Assembly (NCBI RefSeq): GCF_014764305.1
Contig: NZ_CP061703.1
Location: 1,642,800-1,706,799 of the forward strand
DNA: 64,000 nt
Direction of reading: 5' to 3'
Origin: Mesoflavibacter profundi
GTDB taxonomy: Bacteria; Bacteroidota; Bacteroidia; Flavobacteriales; Flavobacteriaceae
Every line of letters begins with the position of its first letter. The first letter of the stretch is position 1. Under the pieces are notes generated by a model that saw only the letters and a program-made list of their open reading frames with translations, searched no databases and was not told where the DNA came from. The translations under genes were made by a program, and so were the position numbers. Positions 47,917-56,234 of this stretch are shown piece by piece.

Positions 47917-48921
47917 ATGAGCACTACAGTTGCAACAACCAATACAGAAGGTAAAACTTGGAGTGGTGGAAATGAGCCACTTAAAGCAAGTTATGGTAAA
48001 ATGATGATGTGGTTTTTTATCGTAACAGATGCCTTAACATTCTCTGGTTTTTTAGCTGCGTACGGATTTTCAAGATTTAAATTTATAGATGCTTGGCCAA
48101 TTGCAGACGAAGTTTTTACTCACGTCCCATTTTTACACGGTCAAGAATTACCTATGATTTATGTAGCGTTTATGACGTTTGTATTAATCATGTCTTCTGT
48201 AACTATGGTATTAGCTGTAGATGCAGGTCATCATTTAAATAAAAGTAAAGTAACTCTATACATGTTCTTAACCATTATTGGAGGTATAATCTTTGTTGGT
48301 TCTCAAGCTTGGGAATGGGCAACTTTTATTAAAGGAGATTATGGAGCAGTACAAACAAAAGGAGGAAATATTTTACAATTTGGTAAATACCAAACTAACG
48401 AAGACGGAGAACAAGTATTTAAGAGAGTAGCTGTAAGAGATTTTGTGGTTGCTTCTCCTACCGAAAGAACTAACCATGAGCGTAAAAACGGATTATGGTT
48501 TGTAGACGAAGGTACATTACCTCCTTTCCAAGTAAAAGACGTAGTTAAAGGACTAGAAGCTAATAAAGATATTTTAGTAAGAACACAGTTAATTAACGAA
48601 GAAGGTAAAAAAACAATCCTTTCAAGAGAAGCATCTTTAGCGGCTTTAAAGGATAACGGAAAAAGAGTCGTTGAAGGAGCTAACCTAGAAGTAAACGAAT
48701 ATGGATCACCATTATTTGCAGACTTTTTCTTCTTCATCACAGGATTTCACGGTTTTCACGTATTGTCAGGTGTAGTGATAAACATAATCATTTGGTTTAA
48801 TGTAATTATTGGTACATACGAAAGACGTAAAAGCTACGAAATGGTAGAAAAAGTTGGTCTTTACTGGCACTTTGTAGATTTAGTTTGGGTATTCGTATTT
48901 ACATTCTTCTACTTAGTTTAA
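47917..48921 (+). CDS. Cytochrome c oxidase subunit III (long copy with soluble insertion)
   Basis: A 334-residue subunit III family protein with five or so helices. Family signatures are visible (SQAWEWATFI near 129, FFFITGFHGFHVLSG near 271 and WHFVDLVWVFVFTFFYLV at the end). Between the third and fourth helices, residues of about 141-265 form a hydrophilic, charged insertion absent from the short copy. It is probably exposed on one membrane face and may contact another subunit. It is followed 21 bp later by subunit IV. Confidence 0.93.
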   Translation: MSTTVATTNTEGKTWSGGNEPLKASYGKMMMWFFIVTDALTFSGFLAAYGFSRFKFIDAWPIADEVFTHVPFLHGQELPMIYVAFMTFVLIMSSVTMVLAVDAGHHLNKSKVTLYMFLTIIGGIIFVGSQAWEWATFIKGDYGAVQTKGGNILQFGKYQTNEDGEQVFKRVAVRDFVVASPTERTNHERKNGLWFVDEGTLPPFQVKDVVKGLEANKDILVRTQLINEEGKKTILSREASLAALKDNGKRVVEGANLEVNEYGSPLFADFFFFITGFHGFHVLSGVVINIIIWFNVIIGTYERRKSYEMVEKVGLYWHFVDLVWVFVFTFFYLV

Positions 48922-48942
48922 TAATATTAGAAAAGAAAAATC

Positions 48943-49323
48943 ATGGCAGATACACATAAATTAGAAATATTTAGAGGACTAATTAAATTTAAGTCAAACA
49001 CTCAAAAAATTTGGGGCGTATTAATATTATTATCTATAATCACTGCAATAGAAGTTGTTTTAGGTATATACAAGCCAGCATCTTTAGAAGCACATGTTTT
49101 AGGGATGAAAGCTTTAAACTGGATATTTATTATACTAACAATAGTTAAAGCATATTACATTACTTGGGACTTTATGCACATGAGAGACGAAACACCAGGT
49201 TTACGTCGTGCTGTAGTTTGGACCGGAATTTTCTTAATTTGCTATATGGTATTTATACTATTACAAGAAGGAGGATATGTTTTTGATGTTTACGATAAAG
49301 GATTTATCAAAAGAGATTTCTAA
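48943..49323 (+). CDS. Cytochrome c oxidase subunit IV family protein
   Basis: A 126-residue small membrane protein with three helices (about 22-42, 53-72 and 90-108). It has the family's YITWDFMHMRDETPGLRRAV segment. It belongs to the prokaryotic cytochrome c oxidase subunit IV family and probably stabilises subunits I and III. It is followed by a terminator. Confidence 0.92.
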   Translation: MADTHKLEIFRGLIKFKSNTQKIWGVLILLSIITAIEVVLGIYKPASLEAHVLGMKALNWIFIILTIVKAYYITWDFMHMRDETPGLRRAVVWTGIFLICYMVFILLQEGGYVFDVYDKGFIKRDF

Positions 49324-49351
49324 TTCAATTTATTAGACATAAAATATAGGT

Positions 49352-49381
49352 AAAAGGTGGTTTTTTAAAGCCACCTTTTTT
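49352..49381 (+). terminator. Terminator after subunit IV
   Basis: AAAAGGTGG (49352-49360) pairs with CCACCTTTT (49371-49379) around a T/A loop and ends in a T run. Confidence 0.82.
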
Positions 49382-49388
49382 ATTTTTG
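49381..49388 (+). promoter_or_regulatory. Putative -7 element of the SCO cluster
   Basis: TATTTTTG matches TAnnTTTG, immediately after the subunit IV terminator and 24 bp before the ATG at 49413. Confidence 0.5.
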
Positions 49389-49412
49389 TAAAACAAATAA
49401 AAAAGAAAAATT

Positions 49413-50132
49413 ATGCAGTTAAAAAAGATTAAAAAACCAGCAATTCTTAGCGTATTATTCTTTTTGCCAGTAATTTTCTTATTGTTTTTGTATCCTTCTA
49501 CAAACAATTATAATCCATTACCTATTGTAAAAAATCAAGTCTTAGATTTTTCTAATTTAATGTCTACACAGACTAACGTACAATTAAAAGATCATATTAC
49601 AGTATTAGGGTTTTTAGGCACAGATCCAGAATCTAAAATTGTCGAAACTTCTAATTTGAAAGAATTAATCTATGATAAATTTCAAGGTTTTAAAAAATTT
49701 CAAGTTGTAATGGTAGTTGCAAATAATGCAGAAGAAAAGACAGAACGATTAACTAAAGAGCTATCTAAATTCGAACCTTTAAAATATTGGAACTTTGTTA
49801 GTCTAGATAGTTTAGACACTGTAAAATTATTTAATAGCCTAAAATCAAGTTTAGTATTAGATAATAATCAAGCAACAAATAATGTGTTTATTATAGATAA
49901 AGATTTAAATCAAAGAGGACGATTTGATGATCGTAATAAAAGAGAAATTAAATTAAACCAGACAGAATATCCTTTGTACTCTTATGATTGTACAATGGTA
50001 TCAGAACTTAAAAATAAAATGGCAGCAGAAGATTTACGTGTGCTTTTTACAGAATACAGACAAAAAAGAAAAGGAGAATTTAATTCGACAACACGTAGAG
50101 CAGACGATTTAAAAGGCACAACAAATGAGTAA
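49413..50132 (+). CDS. Membrane-anchored thioredoxin-like protein of unknown function next to SCO
   Basis: A 239-residue protein with one N-terminal anchor helix (about 9-27) and a periplasmic domain. The pattern ITVLGFLGTDPE, FQVVMVVANNAEE and NVFIIDKDLNQRGRFDDR suggests a thioredoxin-like fold such as that of SCO proteins, but no CxxxC is present. I do not recognise a named family. Its stop overlaps the start of the SCO gene by 8 bp, so the two proteins are made together and are probably partners in oxidase copper-centre assembly, which is inference. Confidence 0.8.
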   Translation: MQLKKIKKPAILSVLFFLPVIFLLFLYPSTNNYNPLPIVKNQVLDFSNLMSTQTNVQLKDHITVLGFLGTDPESKIVETSNLKELIYDKFQGFKKFQVVMVVANNAEEKTERLTKELSKFEPLKYWNFVSLDSLDTVKLFNSLKSSLVLDNNQATNNVFIIDKDLNQRGRFDDRNKREIKLNQTEYPLYSYDCTMVSELKNKMAAEDLRVLFTEYRQKRKGEFNSTTRRADDLKGTTNE

Positions 50133-50868
50133 AAAAGCAAACTATTCTTACGTAGGAATTTCATTTATAATTTTATTATTCGGAATCTTATTTATACCAA
50201 AAATTATAGACAGAATTTCTAATAAAGACATTAATAGAAATTACGAAAGTAGATCTGGTAGTGTTTTAAAAAACACAGAAGCACCAACTTCTGTAGATAA
50301 ATTAGACTACTTGGTAATTAACGGTAAACGTAAAAAAGTTCCAAACTTTAGTTTTACAGATCAAAACGGAAATACAATTACAAATAATGATTACTTAGGA
50401 AAAGTATACATAGTAGAGTTTTTCTTTACTACATGTCCAACAATTTGTCCAAGGATGAATAGAAATTTAGTAGACATTCAAAACACATTTAAAAATGAAA
50501 CCGATTTTGGCGTAGCATCTTTTAGTATTATGCCAGATACAGATACACCAGAAAAGCTTAAAGAATATGCTCAAAATTATGGTATTACTAATCCAGATTG
50601 GCATTTAATGACAGGCGATAAGCAAGATGTTTACAACCTTGCTAATATTGGATTTAATATCTTTGTAGATGTAGAAAATTTTGAACATTCTGGCGATTTT
50701 GCTTTAGTAGATAAAAACGGATTTTTAAGATCAAGAAAAGACAATTTTGGCAATCCTAAAATATTTTACAAAGGTGTGATAAGTGAACAAGAAAAAGTAG
50801 ATGAAGATGGAAATCCGCAAGAAATATCAATGCTAAAAGAAGATATAGCAAAATTATTAAAAGAATAA
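50125..50868 (+). CDS. SCO family copper-delivery protein (SCO1/SenC)
   Basis: A 247-residue membrane-anchored SCO protein with one N-terminal helix (about 9-27). It has the copper-binding motif CPTICPR (cysteines 104 and 108) and a later histidine in NFEHSGDFALVD. SCO proteins help load copper into the CuA site of oxidase subunit II. It overlaps the preceding gene by 8 bp and sits with ctaB, subunit III and IV genes, which fits this role for the coxB product. Confidence 0.95.
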   Translation: MSKKANYSYVGISFIILLFGILFIPKIIDRISNKDINRNYESRSGSVLKNTEAPTSVDKLDYLVINGKRKKVPNFSFTDQNGNTITNNDYLGKVYIVEFFFTTCPTICPRMNRNLVDIQNTFKNETDFGVASFSIMPDTDTPEKLKEYAQNYGITNPDWHLMTGDKQDVYNLANIGFNIFVDVENFEHSGDFALVDKNGFLRSRKDNFGNPKIFYKGVISEQEKVDEDGNPQEISMLKEDIAKLLKE

Positions 50869-50926
50869 ATTAACGTCACTTTTTGGTGACTTTGAGGCCC
50901 AAAAGAAATTGTGTAAAGAAGACATT

Positions 50927-51472
50927 ATGAATACAGAAAACCTACAAGAAGAAAAAAAGTACAACAAATGGATTGTTGCACTTTCAATCATAATACCAGT
51001 TGCAGTTGCTATACTTTTTGGAGTAAAACTAAAAGATTATGGTATAGATGTAGAACCGTTAACTTTTTTACCACCAATTTACGCAGCAATTAATGGTATT
51101 ACAGCAATAGTTTTAGTGCTAGCAGTTTCTGCAATCAAAAAAGGCAAAAGGAAACAGCATGAAAATTTAATAAAATTTGCCATTACATTATCTGTGCTTT
51201 TTTTAGTTATGTATGTAGCCTATCACATGACTAGCGATTCTACTAAATATGGTGGAGAAGGTGTTTTAAGATATATTTATTTTTTCATTTTAATAACACA
51301 TATACTATTATCTATAGTAGTCATACCATTTGTATTAATTACTTATGTAAGAGGAATAACTAATAATATAGAAAGACATAAAAAAATAGCAAAAATCACC
51401 TTTCCGTTATGGTTGTATGTAGCGGTTACCGGAGTTATTGTTTATATAATGATTTCGCCTTATTATGTATAA
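50927..51472 (+). CDS. DUF420 / CtaM-like oxidase assembly protein
   Basis: A 181-residue protein with five hydrophobic helices, of the DUF420 family. DUF420 includes Bacillus and Staphylococcus CtaM (YozB), which is needed to mature heme-copper oxidases. The conserved histidines are in RKQHENLIKFA, YVAYHMTSDS, FFILITHILLS and IERHKKIAKIT, which could bind heme or copper. I chose ATG 50927 (MNTENLQEEKK); a TTG 18 bp upstream would add six residues. Its position after SCO supports an assembly role. Confidence 0.88.
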   Translation: MNTENLQEEKKYNKWIVALSIIIPVAVAILFGVKLKDYGIDVEPLTFLPPIYAAINGITAIVLVLAVSAIKKGKRKQHENLIKFAITLSVLFLVMYVAYHMTSDSTKYGGEGVLRYIYFFILITHILLSIVVIPFVLITYVRGITNNIERHKKIAKITFPLWLYVAVTGVIVYIMISPYYV

Positions 51473-51473
51473 T

Positions 51474-51573
51474 TTGTCAGTTTGAGCGCAGTCTAACCTA
51501 ATAAATAATGAAACAGCCTTGATTAATTCTTAATAATACAGAAGAATAATAATTAGGATGTTCCATCTGACAA
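51474..51573. repeat. Degenerate inverted-repeat element between the DUF420 and 73-residue genes
   Basis: The left end TTGTCAGTTTGAGCGCAGTC and right end ATCTGACAA share complementary 7-bp termini (TTGTCAG and CTGACAA), with an inner pair ATTAGG/CCTAAT. The left arm resembles, from memory, a hairpin repeat commonly found between genes in Flavobacteriaceae; the right arm lacks the matching GACTGCGCTC, so this looks like a decayed copy. Confidence 0.5.
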
Positions 51574-51596
51574 TTAAAAACTATAAAAGTTAGCAG

Positions 51597-51818
51597 ATGA
51601 AAACTAAAATTCTTTTTATAATAATATCATGTTTCTTTTTTCTAAAAAGTAACGCACAATGTGCTATGTGTCGTGCAGTTTTAGAGAACGAAGAAGGGCA
51701 ATCTGCAGCAAAAGGAATTAACGACGGTATTTTATATCTAATGTCTATACCTTATATCCTAGTGTTTGGTTTAGGCTTTTTCGTGTATTGGAAATATTTT
51801 AAAGTAAAGAAGTCTTAA
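51597..51818 (+). CDS. Small 73-residue periplasmic/membrane protein with CxxC
   Basis: A 73-residue protein: signal peptide (about 1-20, ending FLKSNA), then QCAMCRAVLENEEGQ with cysteines 22 and 25 just after the likely cleavage site, and one transmembrane helix (about 46-66) ending in a lysine-rich tail. Two cysteines at the mature N-terminus facing the periplasm suggest metal or redox chemistry. Its position at the end of the oxidase assembly cluster suggests a role there. I do not know a named family for it. Confidence 0.82.
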   Translation: MKTKILFIIISCFFFLKSNAQCAMCRAVLENEEGQSAAKGINDGILYLMSIPYILVFGLGFFVYWKYFKVKKS

Positions 51819-51842
51819 AACTTTAACATTTTTTTAAAGTTT
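51818..51842 (+). terminator. Possible AT-rich terminator of the oxidase assembly cluster
   Basis: AAACTTTAA (51818-51826) pairs with TTAAAGTTT (51834-51842) starting at the last base of the stop codon. The stem is AT-rich and has no good T run after it, so this is weak. Confidence 0.35.
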
Positions 51843-51915
51843 AGCTTGTAACAAATCTTGTGCTTTGTAGTCTAATTGATATTGAGTAACTTCAATCAAT
51901 CAAAAACCACCAATT

Positions 51916-52617
51916 ATGCTTACAATAAAAAAGCTACACAAATCTTATCCTATTGGCGACTCAAGTCTTCATGTTTTAAAAGGAATTGATTTGCAAGTCA
52001 ATGAAGGCGAAATGGTAGCCATTATGGGTTCTTCTGGTTCAGGAAAATCTACTTTACTTAATATTATTGGTATGTTAGACGAAGCAGATTTAGGCGAATA
52101 CATTTTAGATGGCGTACCAATTAAAAATCTTACCGAGAAAAAAGCAGCTATTTATCGTAATAAATTTTTAGGATTTATATTTCAGTCCTTTAACCTTATT
52201 AGTTACAAAAACGCTTTAGAAAATGTAGCGTTACCACTATATTATCAAGGTCAAAAAAGAAAAGACCGTTTGGAAAAAGCCTTGTTTCATCTAGAAAAAG
52301 TAGGTTTAAAAGAATGGGCACATCACTTACCTAACGAGTTGTCTGGAGGACAAAAACAACGTGTCGCTATTGCACGCGCTTTAGCAGCAAACCCAAAACT
52401 GTTACTAGCAGATGAGCCAACAGGAGCTTTAGATACCAAAACATCTTATGAGATTATGGATTTTATCCAGTCTTTAAACGATGAAGGAAAAACAATATTA
52501 ATGGTTACCCACGAAGAAGATATTGCCAATATGTGTAAACGTATTGTGCGTCTAAAAGATGGTGTAATTATGGAAGATACAGCAGTTAATCAAGTAAGAG
52601 CGTCTCAATATGTTTGA
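51916..52617 (+). CDS. ABC transporter ATP-binding protein (MacB/LolD type)
   Basis: A 233-residue ATPase with all the motifs: Walker A GSSGSGKST, Q-loop FQSFNLI, signature LSGGQKQR, Walker B LLLADEPTGALD and the switch histidine in VTHEED. It belongs to the group that powers MacB- and LolCDE-type mechanotransmission transporters. It overlaps the first permease gene by 8 bp and is the first gene of a five-gene exporter operon. Confidence 0.95.
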   Translation: MLTIKKLHKSYPIGDSSLHVLKGIDLQVNEGEMVAIMGSSGSGKSTLLNIIGMLDEADLGEYILDGVPIKNLTEKKAAIYRNKFLGFIFQSFNLISYKNALENVALPLYYQGQKRKDRLEKALFHLEKVGLKEWAHHLPNELSGGQKQRVAIARALAANPKLLLADEPTGALDTKTSYEIMDFIQSLNDEGKTILMVTHEEDIANMCKRIVRLKDGVIMEDTAVNQVRASQYV

Positions 52618-53839
52618 TATAGATCTTTGGCGCGAGATATTTCAAAGTATCAATAAAAACCGTACTAGAAGCTTGTTGTCGGGATTTACCGTAGCATTTG
52701 CAATTCTACTTTTCGTGATACTTTTTGGTATCGCAAACGGATTAAAAAATACGTTTGCGCAAGCATTTGTAGACGATGCTACAAATTCAATTTTTATAAA
52801 TACAGGATTAACAACAAAAGCCTACAAAGGGTTACAATCAGGTAGACGAATTCAATTAAAAAACGAAGATCAAAATTACATAGAAGACGAGTACGGAAAT
52901 AAAATACAGTATATCACTTCAAGAATTTATAAAAATGTAAACGCTTCTTTTAGAAACGAAAAAAACACTTACAATTTAAGAGCAGTAAATCCAGATCATC
53001 AATTTTTAGAAAAAACAAAAATTAGAGATGGAAGATACATTAACCAATTGGATATAGATAACAAAGCAAAAGTTGTTGTTATAGGTAGATTGGTTGAAGA
53101 GGATTTGTTTTTAAAAACCACAGCATTAGGTAAATACATTAATTTAAGTGGTATACCTTATAAAGTTGTTGGAATTTTTACAGACGATGGTGGCGATAAT
53201 GAAGAACGTATGATTTACATGCCTGTTTCTACAGCGCAACTAATTTATGGTAACAACGATTACGTAGATCAAATCAATTTAGGATACAATCCAGAATTAG
53301 ACTACGATCAAGCTATAAGTTTTGGTAGAGAATTAGAAAGGGATTTAAAAAATCGATTTACAGTATCTCCAAAAGATCAACGTGCGATAAGAATTCGTAA
53401 TATGGCAGAAGGTACCAAACAAGTTGGTATGATGACTTTTGGATTATCTGTAATAATTATAGTGATTGGATTTGGAACATTAATCGCTGGCGTAGTTGGT
53501 ATAAGTAATATCATGATTTTTATAGTTAAAGAACGAACAAAAGAGATTGGTATACGTAAGGCATTAGGTGCATCACCAAAATCTATAATTGCAATAATAC
53601 TATTAGAATCTATACTTATTACAACAATAGCAGGATACATAGGACTACTAGTTGGTGTTGGCGTATTAGAATTTATTGGTCCAGTATTAGAGCCTTACTT
53701 TATAAAAGATCCAAGTGTAAGTACAAGCTTAGTACTTAGTGCGACTATTACTTTAATAATAGCAGGATCTATTGCAGGTTATTTACCAGCAAAAAAAGCA
53801 TCAAAAATAAAACCAATTGTAGCACTTAGAAACGATTAA
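52610..53839 (+). CDS. ABC transporter permease, MacB/FtsX type (first)
   Basis: A 409-residue permease: N-terminal helix (about 20-44), a large periplasmic MacB-PCD domain (about 45-270), then three helices in the FtsX domain (about 275-405). The conserved coupling segment KERTKEIGIRKALGASP is present. It pairs with the second permease, 3 bp downstream, probably as a heterodimer. The export substrate is unknown. Confidence 0.94.
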   Translation: MFDIDLWREIFQSINKNRTRSLLSGFTVAFAILLFVILFGIANGLKNTFAQAFVDDATNSIFINTGLTTKAYKGLQSGRRIQLKNEDQNYIEDEYGNKIQYITSRIYKNVNASFRNEKNTYNLRAVNPDHQFLEKTKIRDGRYINQLDIDNKAKVVVIGRLVEEDLFLKTTALGKYINLSGIPYKVVGIFTDDGGDNEERMIYMPVSTAQLIYGNNDYVDQINLGYNPELDYDQAISFGRELERDLKNRFTVSPKDQRAIRIRNMAEGTKQVGMMTFGLSVIIIVIGFGTLIAGVVGISNIMIFIVKERTKEIGIRKALGASPKSIIAIILLESILITTIAGYIGLLVGVGVLEFIGPVLEPYFIKDPSVSTSLVLSATITLIIAGSIAGYLPAKKASKIKPIVALRND

Positions 53840-53842
53840 ATT

Positions 53843-55084
53843 ATGAAGTTTTTATTTGAAAGAGATACATGGCAAGAGGTATACGAGAGTTTAAGTAAAA
53901 ATAAACTTCGTACCATTTTAACCATGGTTGGTGTTTGGTGGGGAATTTTACTGCTTATTGGCTTACTTGGCGCAGCTCGCGGATTAGAAAACTCGTTTAA
54001 CAGATTATTTGGTGACTTTGCAACCAACAGTGTTTTTGTTTGGGGACAAAGTACAAGCAAACCATTTAAAGGGTTTCAAGAAGGTCGTCAAGTACAATTA
54101 AGCTTAACAGATGCTAAAAAAGTAGAAGAAAATGTAGAAGGCATAGAGTTTGTTGTGCCTCGTAATCAAAATCAAGCACAAGTGGTTAGAAATTTTCTAT
54201 CAGGATCATTTAGCCTAAATGGAGATTACCCTTTGTTAGATCAAGTACAGAAAAAAAAGCTAATTCACGGTAGATTTATAAATCAAAATGATATTGATAA
54301 CAACCGTAAGGTCGTAGTGATTTCAGAAGAAGTTTATAAACAATTATTTGAAAAGGATGCCGAAATGATTGGTGAATACGTTCAAATAAACGACATGAAT
54401 TTTAAAGTGATTGGTATGTTTCAAAACGGAAATGTAAATATGGGACCAACCAGTGATATGCATATACCGTTTACAACCTTTCAGCAAATCTACAATTTAG
54501 GAGATAGAATTGGTTGGATGATGATTACCGGTAAACCAGAATATGACATCGCTCAAATAGAACAAGATGCCAAGTTATTACTTCGCAATTTAAATAGAAT
54601 TCATCCAGAAGATAATCGTGCTTTTGGTAGTTTTAACTTAGGTAAAGAGTTTAAAAAAGTAACGGGCTTTTTAGTAGGAATGCAATTTTTAACATGGTTT
54701 GTAGGAATAGCAACACTAATTGCAGGTGTTTTTGCAATTGGTAATATACTATTAATCACAGTAAAAGAACGTACAAAAGAAATTGGTGTAAGACGTGCTT
54801 TAGGTGCAACACCTTTTGAGATAAAACGACAAATATTAGTAGAAGCTGTTTTTATCACCTTATTAGCAGGAATTATAGGGATAATTTCTGGCGGATGGAT
54901 TTTAATTCTATTAGACTCAGCATTTGGACAAGGTGACGAGGCTGTAATTGTTAACGCTTCTGTATCTATAGCAGTCGTATTTATCGCCTTAATCATATTA
55001 GTCATTTTAGGAACATTAATAGGATTAATACCAGCATTTAAAGCTACAAGTATAAAACCAATAGAAGCATTAAGAGAAGAATAA
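53843..55084 (+). CDS. ABC transporter permease, MacB/FtsX type (second)
   Basis: A 413-residue permease of the same layout as its neighbour: N-terminal helix, MacB-PCD periplasmic domain and three C-terminal helices, with KERTKEIGVRRALGATP as the coupling segment. It is similar to but distinct from the first permease, so the transporter is probably a heterodimer. It is followed after 30 bp by the membrane fusion protein gene. Confidence 0.94.
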   Translation: MKFLFERDTWQEVYESLSKNKLRTILTMVGVWWGILLLIGLLGAARGLENSFNRLFGDFATNSVFVWGQSTSKPFKGFQEGRQVQLSLTDAKKVEENVEGIEFVVPRNQNQAQVVRNFLSGSFSLNGDYPLLDQVQKKKLIHGRFINQNDIDNNRKVVVISEEVYKQLFEKDAEMIGEYVQINDMNFKVIGMFQNGNVNMGPTSDMHIPFTTFQQIYNLGDRIGWMMITGKPEYDIAQIEQDAKLLLRNLNRIHPEDNRAFGSFNLGKEFKKVTGFLVGMQFLTWFVGIATLIAGVFAIGNILLITVKERTKEIGVRRALGATPFEIKRQILVEAVFITLLAGIIGIISGGWILILLDSAFGQGDEAVIVNASVSIAVVFIALIILVILGTLIGLIPAFKATSIKPIEALREE

Positions 55085-55114
55085 CTAAACAATCAAAATA
55101 AAATAATCTATACA

Positions 55115-56233
55115 ATGAGTAAAGCAGTAAAAATTATAATCGGTATCGTTTTAGTACTACTATTATTAGTGGTATTAAAATACTTTAACGACTCAAATAA
55201 AGAGTCTGTTGTAGATTTTAAAACAGAACAACCATTTTTCACTTCAATAAACACAAAGGTTGTTGCTACAGGAAAATTAAACCCTGAAGAAGAAATTGAG
55301 TTAAAACCTCAAATCTCTGGAATAGTAGATAAAATTTTAGTAGAAGAAGGAGATATAGTACAAAAAGGCGACCTAATTGCAAAAATTAGAGTTGTACCTA
55401 ACGAGCAGAATTTGGCTAGCGCTAACAGCAGAATTTCATCTGCAAAATTATCTGTTAATAATGCCGAAACATTGTATAAAAGAAATAAAGCGCTTTTTGA
55501 AAAAGGTATTGTCTCTAAACAAGATTTTGAAAACAGTGAGCTGTCTTACAATCAAGCAAAAGAAACTTACAGACAAGCACAAAACGATTATCAAATCATC
55601 AAGCAAGGATCGTTGTCTGGCGGAAGCAGTGCAAACACTAATATTACGGCTCAAATTCCTGGTACAATACTAGAAATTCCAATTCGTGAAGGAGATCAAG
55701 TTATTCAAAGTAACAACTTTAATGCAGGTACAACAATCGCTACCATTGCAGATATGAGTAAAATGATTTTTGAAGGAAAAGTTGATGAAGCTGAAGTTGG
55801 TAAAATAGAAGAAGGCAAAAAAATTAAAGTGGTTTTAGGTGCATTAAACGAAAAAGATTTTCCAGCAACATTAACCTTTGTGGCGCCTAAAGGGATAGAA
55901 GAAAACGGTGCTGTACAATTTACAATTAAAGCAGATGTACAGGTAGAACAGTCTACAAAAATTAGAGCTGGTTATAGCGCTAATGCCGAAATAGAAATGG
56001 AAAGCAAAGACAGTATTCTTTCAATTAAAGAATCATTACTTCAGTTTGATAGAATTACAGAAAAACCTTTTGTAGAAATAAAGAATGAAGACGGTTCATT
56101 TAAAAAAGTAGATGTAGAAACTGGTATATCTGATGGGATAAATATAGAAATCACTAACGGTGTTAAAGAAGGTGACAACATAAAAGTGTGGAACAAAGCA
56201 TCTGAAGATAATAATGATAACCAAAACAATTAA
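55115..56233 (+). CDS. Periplasmic adaptor (membrane fusion protein, HlyD/MacA type)
   Basis: A 372-residue adaptor with one N-terminal anchor helix (about 5-23), a split biotinyl-lipoyl domain (VDKILVEEGDIVQKGDLIAK, later half AQIPGTILEIPIREGDQV), an alpha-helical hairpin (about 95-165) and a beta-barrel domain. It links the inner-membrane ABC permeases to the TolC-like channel encoded 1 bp downstream. MacA-type function is inferred from domain order. Confidence 0.94.
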   Translation: MSKAVKIIIGIVLVLLLLVVLKYFNDSNKESVVDFKTEQPFFTSINTKVVATGKLNPEEEIELKPQISGIVDKILVEEGDIVQKGDLIAKIRVVPNEQNLASANSRISSAKLSVNNAETLYKRNKALFEKGIVSKQDFENSELSYNQAKETYRQAQNDYQIIKQGSLSGGSSANTNITAQIPGTILEIPIREGDQVIQSNNFNAGTTIATIADMSKMIFEGKVDEAEVGKIEEGKKIKVVLGALNEKDFPATLTFVAPKGIEENGAVQFTIKADVQVEQSTKIRAGYSANAEIEMESKDSILSIKESLLQFDRITEKPFVEIKNEDGSFKKVDVETGISDGINIEITNGVKEGDNIKVWNKASEDNNDNQNN

Positions 56234-56234
56234 G

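Noticed and set aside
48339-48740. Minus-strand open frame opposite the insertion of the long subunit III gene
   Set aside because: No recognisable motif; the sense frame carries family signatures on both sides of it.
54601-55092. 163-codon minus-strand open frame opposite the second ABC permease
   Set aside because: It mirrors conserved permease sequence and has no start context or domains of its own.
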